DNA from: Oceanobacter antarcticus
Lineage (GTDB): Bacteria > Pseudomonadota > Gammaproteobacteria > Pseudomonadales > Oceanobacteraceae
DNA: 64,000 nucleotides
Direction of reading: 5' to 3'
Assembly (NCBI RefSeq): GCF_044962685.1
Contig: NZ_JBBKTX010000005.1
Coordinates: forward strand, 124,001-188,000
Shown: positions 24,690 through 32,966 of the stretch, piece by piece
Layout: each line of letters begins with the position of its first letter
How positions within the stretch are numbered: the first letter of the stretch is position 1
The notes under the pieces: model-generated
The model's database searches: none
Told to the model about the DNA's origin: nothing
What the model saw: the letters and a program-made list of their open reading frames with translations, nothing else
Made by a program: the position numbers and the translations under genes

Positions 24690-25520
24690 ATGTCAACCCA
24701 CGCAAGCAAATTTGATATTCCGACTTTACCACTGGTCGTTATGACCGATCTTGATGGAACCCTGCTCGATCATCATAGCTACAGTGCCAAGGCCGCAAAA
24801 CCGGCCCTGAAGCAGTTACGGGAGCGACACATACCCGTGCTGTTCAATACCAGCAAAACCTGCGACGAAGTCACTGGCTTGCGCCACGAGCTGGATAACC
24901 GCTATCCGTTTGTCTGCGAAAACGGCAGCGTGATCCATATCCCCAAACCCGATGAAAGCGGCCTTAACAGCGAAGTGCTCGGCGTTAGCTACGTTGACAT
25001 CCTCAAGACCTTGCACCAGCTGCACAAAGAAGGTTTTCGCTTCCGGGGATTTAACGACATGCCCGCCGCCGAAGTCGCAGCAATGACGGGACTGACACAA
25101 GATAACGCCTGGCTCGCCAAGAAACGGGCGGCCTCTGAACCACTGCTGTGGCACGACAGTGACGAGGCACTCGACCGCTTCCGGCAACGACTGGCGGAGT
25201 ATCATTTGACCCTCACCAAGGGCGGACGTTTTTACCATGTGATGGGCACCACCAACAAAGCCAGCGGGTTAGAGTTTTTCCGTCAGTATTATCAACACCA
25301 ATGGCAGACCACTCCCCTTCTCGTTGCTCTGGGCGATGGGGAAAACGACCGCGCCATGCTGGAAGCTGCCGACTACCCGATTGTTATTCCGGGTGAAAAC
25401 CAGACCCTGACACTGCAGCATCCCGATGCCAGAACGGCTACCCACAAAGGGCCAGCCGGCTGGAATACTGAAATACTCACATTATTAGAACAATTATCCA
25501 AGGAGCCTGGTCATGGCTGA
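24690..25520 (+). CDS. gpgP: Glucosyl-3-phosphoglycerate (or mannosyl-) phosphatase
   Basis: 276 residues, HAD superfamily. Asp20 and Asp22 in VMTDLDGTLLDHHSY, FNTSKTCDEV, FVCENGSVIHIP, KGGRFYHVMG and GDGENDRAMLEAADYPIVIPG match the mannosyl-3-phosphoglycerate phosphatase family, which also acts on the glucosyl compound. Paired with GpgS it should dephosphorylate glucosyl-3-phosphoglycerate to glucosylglycerate. Start ATG 24690 follows GGGAG by six bases. It overlaps gpgS by eight bases. Confidence 0.88.
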   Translation: MSTHASKFDIPTLPLVVMTDLDGTLLDHHSYSAKAAKPALKQLRERHIPVLFNTSKTCDEVTGLRHELDNRYPFVCENGSVIHIPKPDESGLNSEVLGVSYVDILKTLHQLHKEGFRFRGFNDMPAAEVAAMTGLTQDNAWLAKKRAASEPLLWHDSDEALDRFRQRLAEYHLTLTKGGRFYHVMGTTNKASGLEFFRQYYQHQWQTTPLLVALGDGENDRAMLEAADYPIVIPGENQTLTLQHPDARTATHKGPAGWNTEILTLLEQLSKEPGHG

Positions 25521-26724
25521 CTTTTACCAGAACGGAACGATCACCACCCTGCACAACCTGGTCGATCGTCCGCTGGAAGAAATGGAAAAAGAGCTACTGA
25601 GCTTTTCCCGCGTACGTCCGATGTCTCTGGTACTGCCCTCGCTTTACTCTGAACTTCAAGGGCCTGCTCTCGGCCACATCATTAACGAAATTTGTGAAGT
25701 TCCTTACCTTAATGAAATTGTCATCGGTCTGGATCAGGCCGATGAAGCAGAATACAAACACGCTAAGGATGAGTTTTCTCGCCTGCCACAACATCACCGG
25801 GTGCTCTGGAACGACGGCCCACGACTGCGCAAGATTGATTCACTGCTGGAAGAAAAAGGTCTGGCTCCCAAAGAAATGGGCAAGGGCCGTAACGTCTGGT
25901 ACTGCTACGGCTATATACTCGCCTCTGGCAGGGCGGAAGCCGTTGCACTGCACGACTGCGACATCATCACCTACGATCGCAGCCTGCTGGCGCGACTGAT
26001 TTACCCAGTCGCCAACCCGTCGTTCAACTACGAATTCGCCAAAGGTTACTACGCCCGCATTGCTGATAACAAAATGAACGGACGCGTCAGTCGACTGCTG
26101 GTAACCCCTCTGATCCGGGCTTTAAAAAAGGTGCTTGGGCATAAAGAGTACCTCGACTTTCTGGACAGCTTTCGCTACCCGCTGTCCGGTGAGTTTTCCA
26201 TGCGCGTCGACGTTCTGAACGATCTGAGAATTCCGAGTGACTGGGGCCTGGAAATCGGCGTGTTGTCAGAGATGAATCGCAACTACAGCACCAACCGGCT
26301 CTGTCAGGTGGATATTTGTGACAACTATGATCACAAGCATCAGCCGCTATCAGCCGAAGATGCGGCGCTGGGCCTTTCCAAAATGAGTACCGATATCTGC
26401 AAGGCCATTTTTCGTAAACTGGCCACTCAGGGCGAGGTTTTCACCAATGAAACGTTCCGCACCATCAAGGCAACCTATTTTCGCGTGGCACTGGATTTTG
26501 TCGAAACCTATTATAACGACGCCCGCATGAACGGCTTGGCTCTGGATCGCCACAAGGAAGAAGAAGCCGTTGAACTGTTTGCAGAAAACATCATGCATGC
26601 GGGCGATTATTTTCTTGAAAACCCAATGGAAACACCCTTTATTCCCAGCTGGAATCGAGTGATATCGGCCATTCCGGATATTCTCGATCGTCTTTACGAA
26701 GCCGTTGAAGAAGACAACGCCTGA
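25513..26724 (+). CDS. gpgS: Glucosyl-3-phosphoglycerate synthase
   Basis: 403 residues, GT81-type retaining glycosyltransferase. The donor-binding region has MSLVLPSLYSEL, GLDQAD, GKGRNVWYCYGY and the metal-binding DCD of ALHDCDI (Asp148, Asp150). SGEFSMRVDVL and DWGLEIGVLSEMNRNYS are the family's acceptor-side blocks. Joins glucose from an NDP-glucose to 3-phosphoglycerate, first step of glucosylglycerate synthesis, a compatible solute of salt- or nitrogen-stressed bacteria. Last gene of the operon; a long inverted repeat follows. Confidence 0.9.
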   Translation: MADFYQNGTITTLHNLVDRPLEEMEKELLSFSRVRPMSLVLPSLYSELQGPALGHIINEICEVPYLNEIVIGLDQADEAEYKHAKDEFSRLPQHHRVLWNDGPRLRKIDSLLEEKGLAPKEMGKGRNVWYCYGYILASGRAEAVALHDCDIITYDRSLLARLIYPVANPSFNYEFAKGYYARIADNKMNGRVSRLLVTPLIRALKKVLGHKEYLDFLDSFRYPLSGEFSMRVDVLNDLRIPSDWGLEIGVLSEMNRNYSTNRLCQVDICDNYDHKHQPLSAEDAALGLSKMSTDICKAIFRKLATQGEVFTNETFRTIKATYFRVALDFVETYYNDARMNGLALDRHKEEEAVELFAENIMHAGDYFLENPMETPFIPSWNRVISAIPDILDRLYEAVEEDNA

Positions 26725-26735
26725 CGCTCTTTGGC

Positions 26736-26785
26736 AGCACCAGTCACCCGTGCGACGAAATCTCTGCCTGCGGGTGACTGGTGCT
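26736..26785. terminator. 15-bp inverted repeat between convergent gpgS and phosphorylase genes
   Basis: AGCACCAGTCACCCG (26736-26750) is perfectly complementary to 26771-26785, with a 20-nt loop. It sits 11 bp past gpgS and 18 bp before the end of the opposite gene. No T-run, so it may be a bidirectional terminator of the factor-dependent or RNA-stabilising kind. Confidence 0.6.
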
Positions 26786-26803
26786 ACAGCGGCTGCTGAC
26801 GCG

Positions 26804-28537
26804 TCACTCGCTGGTTAACCACACCGTCTGATAAGGCCCCATCATCAGGGTTTCTCCCAGCGGCCCGGCCCCGGTCGCCAGCAAATCACTCATCCCCAAT
26901 ACCAGGAAACCCAGACTGGCCAACGGCAACTCCATCTGTCGCTCCGTCACGTTCGAGATGGCAAAAACAGTTTGGCCGCTATCGCCACAGCTGCGTTTGA
27001 GAATAAACAGATCTGAATTGATGCGGATCACCTCCTGCCGGGCGTCAGGATGGAACGCAGGCTGACGCCGACGTATCTGGATCATTTCACGCAAGCGATT
27101 AAAGACCTCGGCCTGGGGAGTCACCGGGTTACCCAGCAACACACCCAGCTCTTCACGATTCCAGATGCGTCGATTAATGGATCGGGTGCGCCCGGTTTGT
27201 TCAACGTGAGCAAGATCGTTCGGACTGGCCGTCAGGCTGTGAATGTAAACAGCCGGGATCCCCTGCATCGCCAGCATAATTGCCTGTGAGCACAAAAACC
27301 GCTGTACCTGAAAATGATCAGGGCCACGGCGGGTGCCCATACAGGCATCAAACAGGGCAATATTGATTTCGTATGGACTCTCCGTACCGTCGGAGTTTGC
27401 CTTCATACTGACGAAACCACCAAACTTGTGCATACAGTCAATCAGGTTTTCCACCTCGTGAGCCGGCAGAATACCTTCCACCGGACGAACGCCAATACCG
27501 TCATGGGATGCAGTAAAATTAAGGTAGGTACAACCTTCTGGCAACGGCGGAATCTTACTGGCCCAATCGGCCAGATAATCAGACTTGCCACGATTCAGCG
27601 CATGTAATACCAGTGGCGGCAAACCAAACTGGTAGACCATGTGCGCCTCGTCTGAATGGCCAAAATAGCTGAGATTTTCAGCGACTGGCACATTGGTTTC
27701 AGTGATCAGCACCACTTCCGGTGCAACGGCTTCAACAATATCGTGCATCAGCTTGACCACTTCGTGAGTTTGAGGCAGATGAATGCAGTTGGTGCCGATT
27801 TGCTTCCACAAGTAGGCAATGGCATCCAGCCGAATAAACCGAGCACCCTGCTCAACGTAAAACAGCATAATGTTCATCATCTCAACCAGCACCTTGGGAT
27901 TGGCGTAGTTGAGATCGATCTGGTCTTCACTGAACGTCGCCCAGACATGACGAACACCGCGGTGGGTATGGACGGGAGTCAGCAAGGGGGTATTTCGTGG
28001 ACGGGTAACCGCTGACACATCGGTACCCGGATCCACTTCGATAAAGTAGTCACTATAAGGCTCACAGTTCGCCACATAGTCGATAAACCACAAGCTTTCA
28101 CGGGAACAATGATTAACCACCAGATCAGCCATCAGATCAAAATTTTCGGCAATACTGGCGACATCATCCCAGTTACCCCAGTCTGGATTCACCTGGCGGT
28201 AATCAATCACCGAGAAGCCGTCGTCGGAGCTGTAAGGGGAAAAGGGCAAGATGTGAACCGCATTCAGGGTATCTGCAACGTGTTCCTTGAGAAACCGACT
28301 GAGCGTCTGAAACGGTACCTCCCCCGCTTGCTGAACGCTGTTGCCATAGGTGATCAGTATGACGTCTTCCTGGCTCCAACGCTGTTCAGCGGCTGTTTTT
28401 CCGCACCGGTTTTTGCGGCCTTCCATAAAATTAATACACAGACGTTCAATTTCAGCAGCCACATCGGCGGCCATAGTGACATCGGGATAAATATTCTGAA
28501 GACGTCTGGTAAGCCTGGTAATCAGGTCATTTGACAT
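26804..28537 (-). CDS. Glucosylglycerate phosphorylase (GH13_18)
   Basis: 577 residues, related to sucrose phosphorylase. Nucleophile Asp238 (FIRLDAIAYLWK), acid/base Glu280 (LITETN) and Asp346 (FTASHDGIG) are present, with HILPFSPYSSDDGFSVIDY at the active-site entry. Among GH13_18 branches, the motifs and the gpgS/gpgP neighbours favour glucosylglycerate phosphorylase (glucosylglycerate + Pi to glucose-1-P + D-glycerate), as described for E. coli YcjM. Sucrose or glucosylglycerol phosphorylase are alternatives. Transcribed towards gpgS, so separately regulated from synthesis. Confidence 0.82.
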   Translation of the reverse strand: MSNDLITRLTRRLQNIYPDVTMAADVAAEIERLCINFMEGRKNRCGKTAAEQRWSQEDVILITYGNSVQQAGEVPFQTLSRFLKEHVADTLNAVHILPFSPYSSDDGFSVIDYRQVNPDWGNWDDVASIAENFDLMADLVVNHCSRESLWFIDYVANCEPYSDYFIEVDPGTDVSAVTRPRNTPLLTPVHTHRGVRHVWATFSEDQIDLNYANPKVLVEMMNIMLFYVEQGARFIRLDAIAYLWKQIGTNCIHLPQTHEVVKLMHDIVEAVAPEVVLITETNVPVAENLSYFGHSDEAHMVYQFGLPPLVLHALNRGKSDYLADWASKIPPLPEGCTYLNFTASHDGIGVRPVEGILPAHEVENLIDCMHKFGGFVSMKANSDGTESPYEINIALFDACMGTRRGPDHFQVQRFLCSQAIMLAMQGIPAVYIHSLTASPNDLAHVEQTGRTRSINRRIWNREELGVLLGNPVTPQAEVFNRLREMIQIRRRQPAFHPDARQEVIRINSDLFILKRSCGDSGQTVFAISNVTERQMELPLASLGFLVLGMSDLLATGAGPLGETLMMGPYQTVWLTSE

Positions 28538-28719
28538 AAACTTTCCTGGTTAGCTGTCGCAATAGACTGAATTTACTGCCATTTTTGTGCCGTAATGACA
28601 TATACGATGATAGATCGGCTCAACAAAACACTATCGGTCAGTAACAACGAAACAGGTCAGCAAATCAACGCCTCAGACCCCGCATACTCTCCAACACCAG
28701 TAGCCGACCCCAAACCCAG

Positions 28720-29421
28720 TCAGGAAGTCCGAAAGATACTCAGTGGTACCTGAGACTGAAACAACAGGGTTCGAACCGGCATGGCAGCAATATTCTGGCG
28801 CTGACCCGGATCGCAGGCAGCATTGAACACCGAATTTTTTTCATCACCCTCAAAGTGTAAAAATATTTTCTGGCACCGGCTCAGCATTGCCCAGGTCAAG
28901 GTCATGCGTGGAATCGCCAGTTCGGTATCCATAACCGGGCAACTCCAGGCAGATCCACTCTCATCCAGACACCGGTCAAGCGCCGTCGAGTGCGGAAACC
29001 AGGACGCGGTATGGCCATCCGACCCCATGCCAAATACCGCCACATCCAGTCGTGATATTTGCTCGTGAAGGCTGTTTTCACAGGCCATAAATCCTGCCGC
29101 TGGCGTTAATGCCGAATTTTTGAGCGGCAGAAAATAGGCCGCCTTGGCCGGGCCTCTCAGCAGATGCTCCCGCACCAGCCCAGCATTACTGGACGGGTCA
29201 GACTCACCCACCCAGCGCTCATCCACCAACGTGACAAGAATATGAGACCAAGGCAGTTGCCGCTTGCCCAACTCTTCAAAAAAAGCCTTCGGGGTGTTAC
29301 CACCACTCACCGCCAAACAAGCCCTTCCCTTTTGTTCAACCCGCTCTTTCAGGCAAAGGCTGACCGCATCAGCCAACTGTTTTGCCAGAACAGTGGATGA
29401 CTCAAAACGATTGTCGCTCAT
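28720..29421 (-). CDS. pgl: 6-phosphogluconolactonase
   Basis: 233 residues, DevB/SOL type. Motifs LAVSGGNTPKAFFEELGKR, VTLVDERWVGESDPSSNAGLVREHLL and FGMGSDGHTASWFPHS. Hydrolyses 6-phosphogluconolactone, second step of the oxidative pentose phosphate or Entner-Doudoroff entry. Start ATG 29421 has TAGGAG eight bases before it, 11 bp after zwf. Forms a zwf-pgl operon; no edd or eda gene is in view. Confidence 0.92.
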   Translation of the reverse strand: MSDNRFESSTVLAKQLADAVSLCLKERVEQKGRACLAVSGGNTPKAFFEELGKRQLPWSHILVTLVDERWVGESDPSSNAGLVREHLLRGPAKAAYFLPLKNSALTPAAGFMACENSLHEQISRLDVAVFGMGSDGHTASWFPHSTALDRCLDESGSAWSCPVMDTELAIPRMTLTWAMLSRCQKIFLHFEGDEKNSVFNAACDPGQRQNIAAMPVRTLLFQSQVPLSIFRTS

Positions 29422-29432
29422 GCAATACACTC

Positions 29433-30890
29433 CTAGCTGTTTTCGACCCATAAACGTCCATCCTTGGCGAGCAGCAAGGTCGATGCCGCTGGCCCCCAGG
29501 TACCCGATGTATAGGGCTCTGGACGGAGATCCACGTCTTGCCAGTATTGTAGAATCGGATCCACCCAACGCCAGGCTTCATGCAGTTCATCATCACGTAA
29601 AAACAAGGTGGCATTGCCACTCAAGGCATCAAACAATAACCGTTCGTAAGCTTCAGGCACCCGTGCCTTGCGATGATTAGCCGGATTCAGGCTCAGGTTC
29701 ATTGGCCGGACACTCATACCGGGCCCCACCCGTTTCTCACATAGCATAAGACGTACACCCTCATCCGGTTGCAAGCGGAACACCAGTTTGTTGGCCATGG
29801 TGCTCTTGTGCTGTAACGGAAAAATAGAGTGGGGTATTTCTTTAAAACTGACGACAATTTCACACGCCCGTTCCGCCAAACGCTTGCCCGAGCGTAAATA
29901 AAATGGCACCCCAGCCCAGCGCCAGTTATCAATTTCAACCTTGGCAGCAATAAAAGTCTCGGTGTTGCTTTTGTGATGCACGCCAGGTTCCTCACGATAC
30001 GGTGGAACCGGTTTACCATCCGACACACCTGCATCGTACTGACCGCGTACCACATTTCGGTTAATGGCTTCCCCGACAATGGGTTTGAGTGCCTTGAGTA
30101 CCTTTACTTTTTCATCCCTGACCGCATCGGTTTCCAGTTTCGCCGGCGGCTCCATAGCCACAATACACAAGAGTTGCAGCAGATGATTCTGGAACATATC
30201 GCGCATCGCGCCTACCTGTTCGTAGAACTCGGCCCGCTTCTCGACACCAATGGATTCTGCAATAGTAATTTCGATGTGATCGATGTACTTCTGGTTCCAT
30301 TGAGACTCAAACAAGGAGTTGGCGAACCGCAACACCAACAGATTTTGCACCGTTTCCTTACCGAGATAGTGATCAATCCGGTAAATATGTGACTCATCAA
30401 CATACTCTCCCACGGAACGATTGATCGCCTGGGCAGACTCAAGATCGTGCCCTATTGGTTTCTCAAGCACCACATTGGTGCGCGAACCAATCAAACCCGT
30501 CTGCTTCAGCCCCTTGCAAATAGGCGAAAACAACGCAGACCCCGTCGCCAGATAAAAAACCCGGTTGGGATCCCCTTTCGCCAAAACATCGGCTAACACG
30601 CTATAAGCGGACTCATCCGTTGCATCAAGACTGACACACTGCAGTTTAGTGGCAAATTCAGTCCAGGCAGCTTCTTCGAGATATTCCTTGGCAACGTGCG
30701 TCGTCAATGCCTTGCGCACTTGCTCCATGTAGTCTTCGTGCTCAAGTTCCCTTCGGGTGACAGAGATGATTTTGCCCTCAGGCAAACGACCATCACGCTG
30801 AAGCAAGTAGAGTGCTGGCAGCAACTTCCGTTGTGCCAGATCGCCCATTCCGCCAAAGAGTACCAATTCAAACGGTGCACTGATCTGCAT
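29433..30890 (-). CDS. zwf: Glucose-6-phosphate 1-dehydrogenase
   Basis: 485 residues, normal length. N-terminal coenzyme-binding motif LFGGMGDLAQRKLLPALY (where GxxGDLA is usual), EKPIGHDLESA, the active-site RIDHYLGKE, and FYLRSGKRL. Oxidises glucose-6-phosphate with NADP or NAD, giving reducing power. Divergent from galU across 434 bp with a CRP-like site. Glucose-1-P released by the nearby phosphorylase could feed this step through phosphoglucomutase (not in window). Confidence 0.95.
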   Translation of the reverse strand: MQISAPFELVLFGGMGDLAQRKLLPALYLLQRDGRLPEGKIISVTRRELEHEDYMEQVRKALTTHVAKEYLEEAAWTEFATKLQCVSLDATDESAYSVLADVLAKGDPNRVFYLATGSALFSPICKGLKQTGLIGSRTNVVLEKPIGHDLESAQAINRSVGEYVDESHIYRIDHYLGKETVQNLLVLRFANSLFESQWNQKYIDHIEITIAESIGVEKRAEFYEQVGAMRDMFQNHLLQLLCIVAMEPPAKLETDAVRDEKVKVLKALKPIVGEAINRNVVRGQYDAGVSDGKPVPPYREEPGVHHKSNTETFIAAKVEIDNWRWAGVPFYLRSGKRLAERACEIVVSFKEIPHSIFPLQHKSTMANKLVFRLQPDEGVRLMLCEKRVGPGMSVRPMNLSLNPANHRKARVPEAYERLLFDALSGNATLFLRDDELHEAWRWVDPILQYWQDVDLRPEPYTSGTWGPAASTLLLAKDGRLWVENS

Positions 30891-31324
30891 ACATCCCCCG
30901 ATCCCTATCTACGTAATGGAAACCAGAACCACAGCCGCTTCAGCTGAAATTCAGGCAAAAGCAGTGACTGCACAAAAAGTATAGGCAGAGTGCCACAAGT
31001 TGATTGCAATGCGACAATCAACCATCAAATACCTGCCCGCAAATGACCACTTCGGTCGACGCAGCAATCGGAAGCCATCCGGTACAGATCGTGCCGGTCT
31101 GCATAAACATAACAATCAGGCATGGCATCTGCATCTCCAAGAACCCCATACTGGCCGTGCAACGTGAGACCAACGGTCGATGTCTTCCCGGATATTGTGG
31201 CGTTTACAATCAGTTACCTTTGAGACATGATCACTGACGATCTGTGACATGACTCACAAATGACATAAACCAGCCTTAGTGTTCACGGAAATTTTTGTTT
31301 AATTGTTAATAAGAAGGATCGAAT
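30891..31324. other. Divergent zwf/galU control region
   Basis: 434 bp with no gene. It contains a CRP/Vfr-type palindrome (31243-31258) and a related GACATGA copy at 31224-31230, 22 bp away. In front of galU there is an AT-rich stretch (TTTAAT at 31298-31303 could be a -10) and an AAGAAGGA ribosome site. No convincing promoter for zwf was identified. Confidence 0.6.
31243..31258 (+). promoter_or_regulatory. CRP/Vfr-type binding site upstream of galU
   Basis: TGTGA-CATGAC-TCACA has perfect CRP half-sites with the required six-base spacer. Its centre is 74 bp before the galU ATG, about -60 from a start near 31311 predicted from the TTTAAT element, the usual place for a class I activator site. 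It could also act on the divergent zwf. Confidence 0.6.
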
Positions 31325-32158
31325 ATGGTTCGCAAGTGTTTATTCCCAGTTGCCGGATACGGCACCCGTTTTCTTCCGGCGACCAAAGCCATGCCCAAGG
31401 AAATGCTGCCGATCGTTAACAAGCCACTGGTGCAATACGGCGTAGAGGAAGCCAGCGAAGCTGGCATGAACTTCATGGGATTTATCACTGGCCGTGGCAA
31501 ACGCGCCATCGCCGATCATTTTGACATCAGCTTCGAGCTGGAACATCAGATTCAGGGCACCAGCAAAGAAACGCTGATTTCGTCCATTCGTAATCTGATG
31601 AATGAAAATGACTTTGCTTACACCCGGCAGAATGAAATGAAAGGTCTGGGACACGCCATCCTGACTGGACAGTATCTGATGGGCGACGAAGCCTTTGGTG
31701 TCGTACTGGCTGACGACCTTTGTGTTGCCGATGAAGGTGACGAAGGCGTATTGGCGCAGATGGTCAAAATTCACGAGAAGTATGGCTGTTCCGTTGTGGC
31801 AGTGCAGGAAGTGCCTGAAGACACCATTCACAAATACGGTGTTATCGCCGGAGAAGAGATTGAGCCGGGCGTTTATCGCGTCAGCAACATGGTCGAAAAA
31901 CCAGCCAAGGAAGAAGCACCCAGCAACCTTGCCATTATTGGCCGTTACATTCTGACGCCAGATATCTTCCCTAAAATCGAAGAAACAGGCGCAGGCATCA
32001 ATGGTGAAATCCAGATCACTGACGCCTTACTGAAACAAGCTCAAGAAGGCAGAGTTATCGCCTATAAATTCCGTGGTCGCCGCTTTGACTGTGGCAGCAT
32101 CGATGGCTTCGTCGAAGCAACCAACTACGTCTATCAGAATATTTTCCAGAAGTCCTGA
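31325..32158 (+). CDS. galU: UTP-glucose-1-phosphate uridylyltransferase
   Basis: 277 residues. Nucleotidyltransferase motif VAGYGTRFLPATKAMPKEMLPI, then GRGKRAIADHFD, LGHAILTG, ADDLCV, NMVEKP and GEIQITDALL. Makes UDP-glucose from UTP and glucose-1-phosphate, for envelope sugars. It could also supply donor for GpgS and recycle glucose-1-P from the phosphorylase nearby (inference). AAGAAGGA precedes the ATG. Confidence 0.96.
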   Translation: MVRKCLFPVAGYGTRFLPATKAMPKEMLPIVNKPLVQYGVEEASEAGMNFMGFITGRGKRAIADHFDISFELEHQIQGTSKETLISSIRNLMNENDFAYTRQNEMKGLGHAILTGQYLMGDEAFGVVLADDLCVADEGDEGVLAQMVKIHEKYGCSVVAVQEVPEDTIHKYGVIAGEEIEPGVYRVSNMVEKPAKEEAPSNLAIIGRYILTPDIFPKIEETGAGINGEIQITDALLKQAQEGRVIAYKFRGRRFDCGSIDGFVEATNYVYQNIFQKS

Positions 32159-32163
32159 TCAGC

Positions 32164-32192
32164 CGATCCTTCGGGGCTTCCCCGAAGGATCG
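32164..32192 (+). terminator. Strong hairpin after galU
   Basis: CGATCCTTCGGGG/CCCCGAAGGATCG, a 13-bp perfect stem with a CTT loop, six bases after the galU stop. T-run is weak (CTCTCAT follows). Confidence 0.7.
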
Positions 32193-32235
32193 CTCTCATA
32201 CCAGCACAACGCTCGGAATTTCTTACGAAAAGGCG

Positions 32236-32264
32236 TTGACACAAAGATAACCTGTCCGTATTAT
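32236..32264 (+). promoter_or_regulatory. Sigma-70 promoter for tRNA-Asn/tRNA-Pro
   Basis: TTGACA (32236-32241), 17-bp spacer, TATTAT (32259-32264), with a GC-rich discriminator GCGTCTCGC, as in stringently controlled stable-RNA promoters. Ends about 20 bp before tRNA-Asn. Confidence 0.85.
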
Positions 32265-32284
32265 GCGTCTCGCTGTTGAGAAGT

Positions 32285-32360
32285 TCCCCGATAGCTCAGT
32301 TGGTAGAGCAGTAGACTGTTAATCTATTGGTCGCTGGTTCAAGTCCAGCTCGGGGAGCCA
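32285..32360 (+). tRNA. tRNA-Asn (GTT)
   Basis: 76 nt including encoded CCA. Acceptor TCCCCGA/TCGGGGA, D-loop AGCTCAGTTGGTAGAGC, anticodon GTT at 32318-32320 in loop CTGTTAA, T-loop GGTTCAAGTCC. Transcribed with the following tRNA-Pro. Confidence 0.97.
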
Positions 32361-32371
32361 ATTCAACACTT

Positions 32372-32448
32372 CGGGGTATAGCGCAGTCTGGTAGCGCGCC
32401 TGGTTTGGGACCAGGATGTCGGGAGTTCGAATCTCTCTACCCCGACCA
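32372..32448 (+). tRNA. tRNA-Pro (TGG)
   Basis: 77 nt including encoded CCA. Acceptor CGGGGTA/TACCCCG, D-arm AGCGCAGTCTGGTAGCGC, anticodon TGG in loop TTTGGGA between CCTGG and CCAGG, T-arm GAGTTCGAATCTC. 11 bp after tRNA-Asn. Confidence 0.97.
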
Positions 32449-32623
32449 ACTCTTCAGGGCCTTCCTGAACGATCGAAAATAATCTGCTATCTGTTATTAA
32501 AATTTATTTGTTACATCTTCAAGTGCCAGATGTAACAAATGAGCCTTCTTATATTCATACTTTTCTATTAGCCTATAGCGCCACATTCCAATAAATCCAA
32601 TGCGATAAGCGCGGTGGCAAAAC

Positions 32624-32872
32624 ATGAGTCGTCTGGCCCGATCTGTACAATATCCGGTACCCTGCCACGAGTGCGGCGCGAACACAGCCCACACCCTTGA
32701 CAACCTGATCAACACAAAAAAAATCACCTGCCGACATTGCAACCACCAATTCAACATTGATGAACAATTAAAGCGCAGAGTCAATCGGGCACTTACCGAC
32801 CTGGCCGACTACATCTCTTTGCCAGAACTGGCAGAAGAAGAATCCACCGCCAAAAATAACACCATCGCCTGA
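32624..32872 (+). CDS. Small zinc-ribbon protein
   Basis: 82 residues, MSRLARSVQYPVPCHECGAN, with two CxxC pairs (Cys14/17 and Cys36/39: CHECG and CRHCN) that would bind one zinc, then a helical acidic tail. I recognise no named family. Well-formed gene ahead of a terminator, but the ribosome site is weak and it follows a 175-bp gap after the tRNAs. Could bind nucleic acid or another protein. Confidence 0.65.
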   Translation: MSRLARSVQYPVPCHECGANTAHTLDNLINTKKITCRHCNHQFNIDEQLKRRVNRALTDLADYISLPELAEEESTAKNNTIA

Positions 32873-32911
32873 ACAACATAGGCCATAGCAAACAGGGCCG
32901 ACCGCAACAAA

Positions 32912-32944
32912 ACACAAAAAAAGCCGCCACTGGCGACTTTTTTA
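32912..32944. terminator. Bidirectional terminator
   Basis: AAAAAAAG-CCGCC-AC-TGGCG-ACTTTTTT: imperfect stem with A-run on one side and T-run on the other, between the convergent zinc-ribbon and FKBP genes. Confidence 0.8.
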
Positions 32945-32966
32945 TCTTCAATCATCCGCCCCTTAC

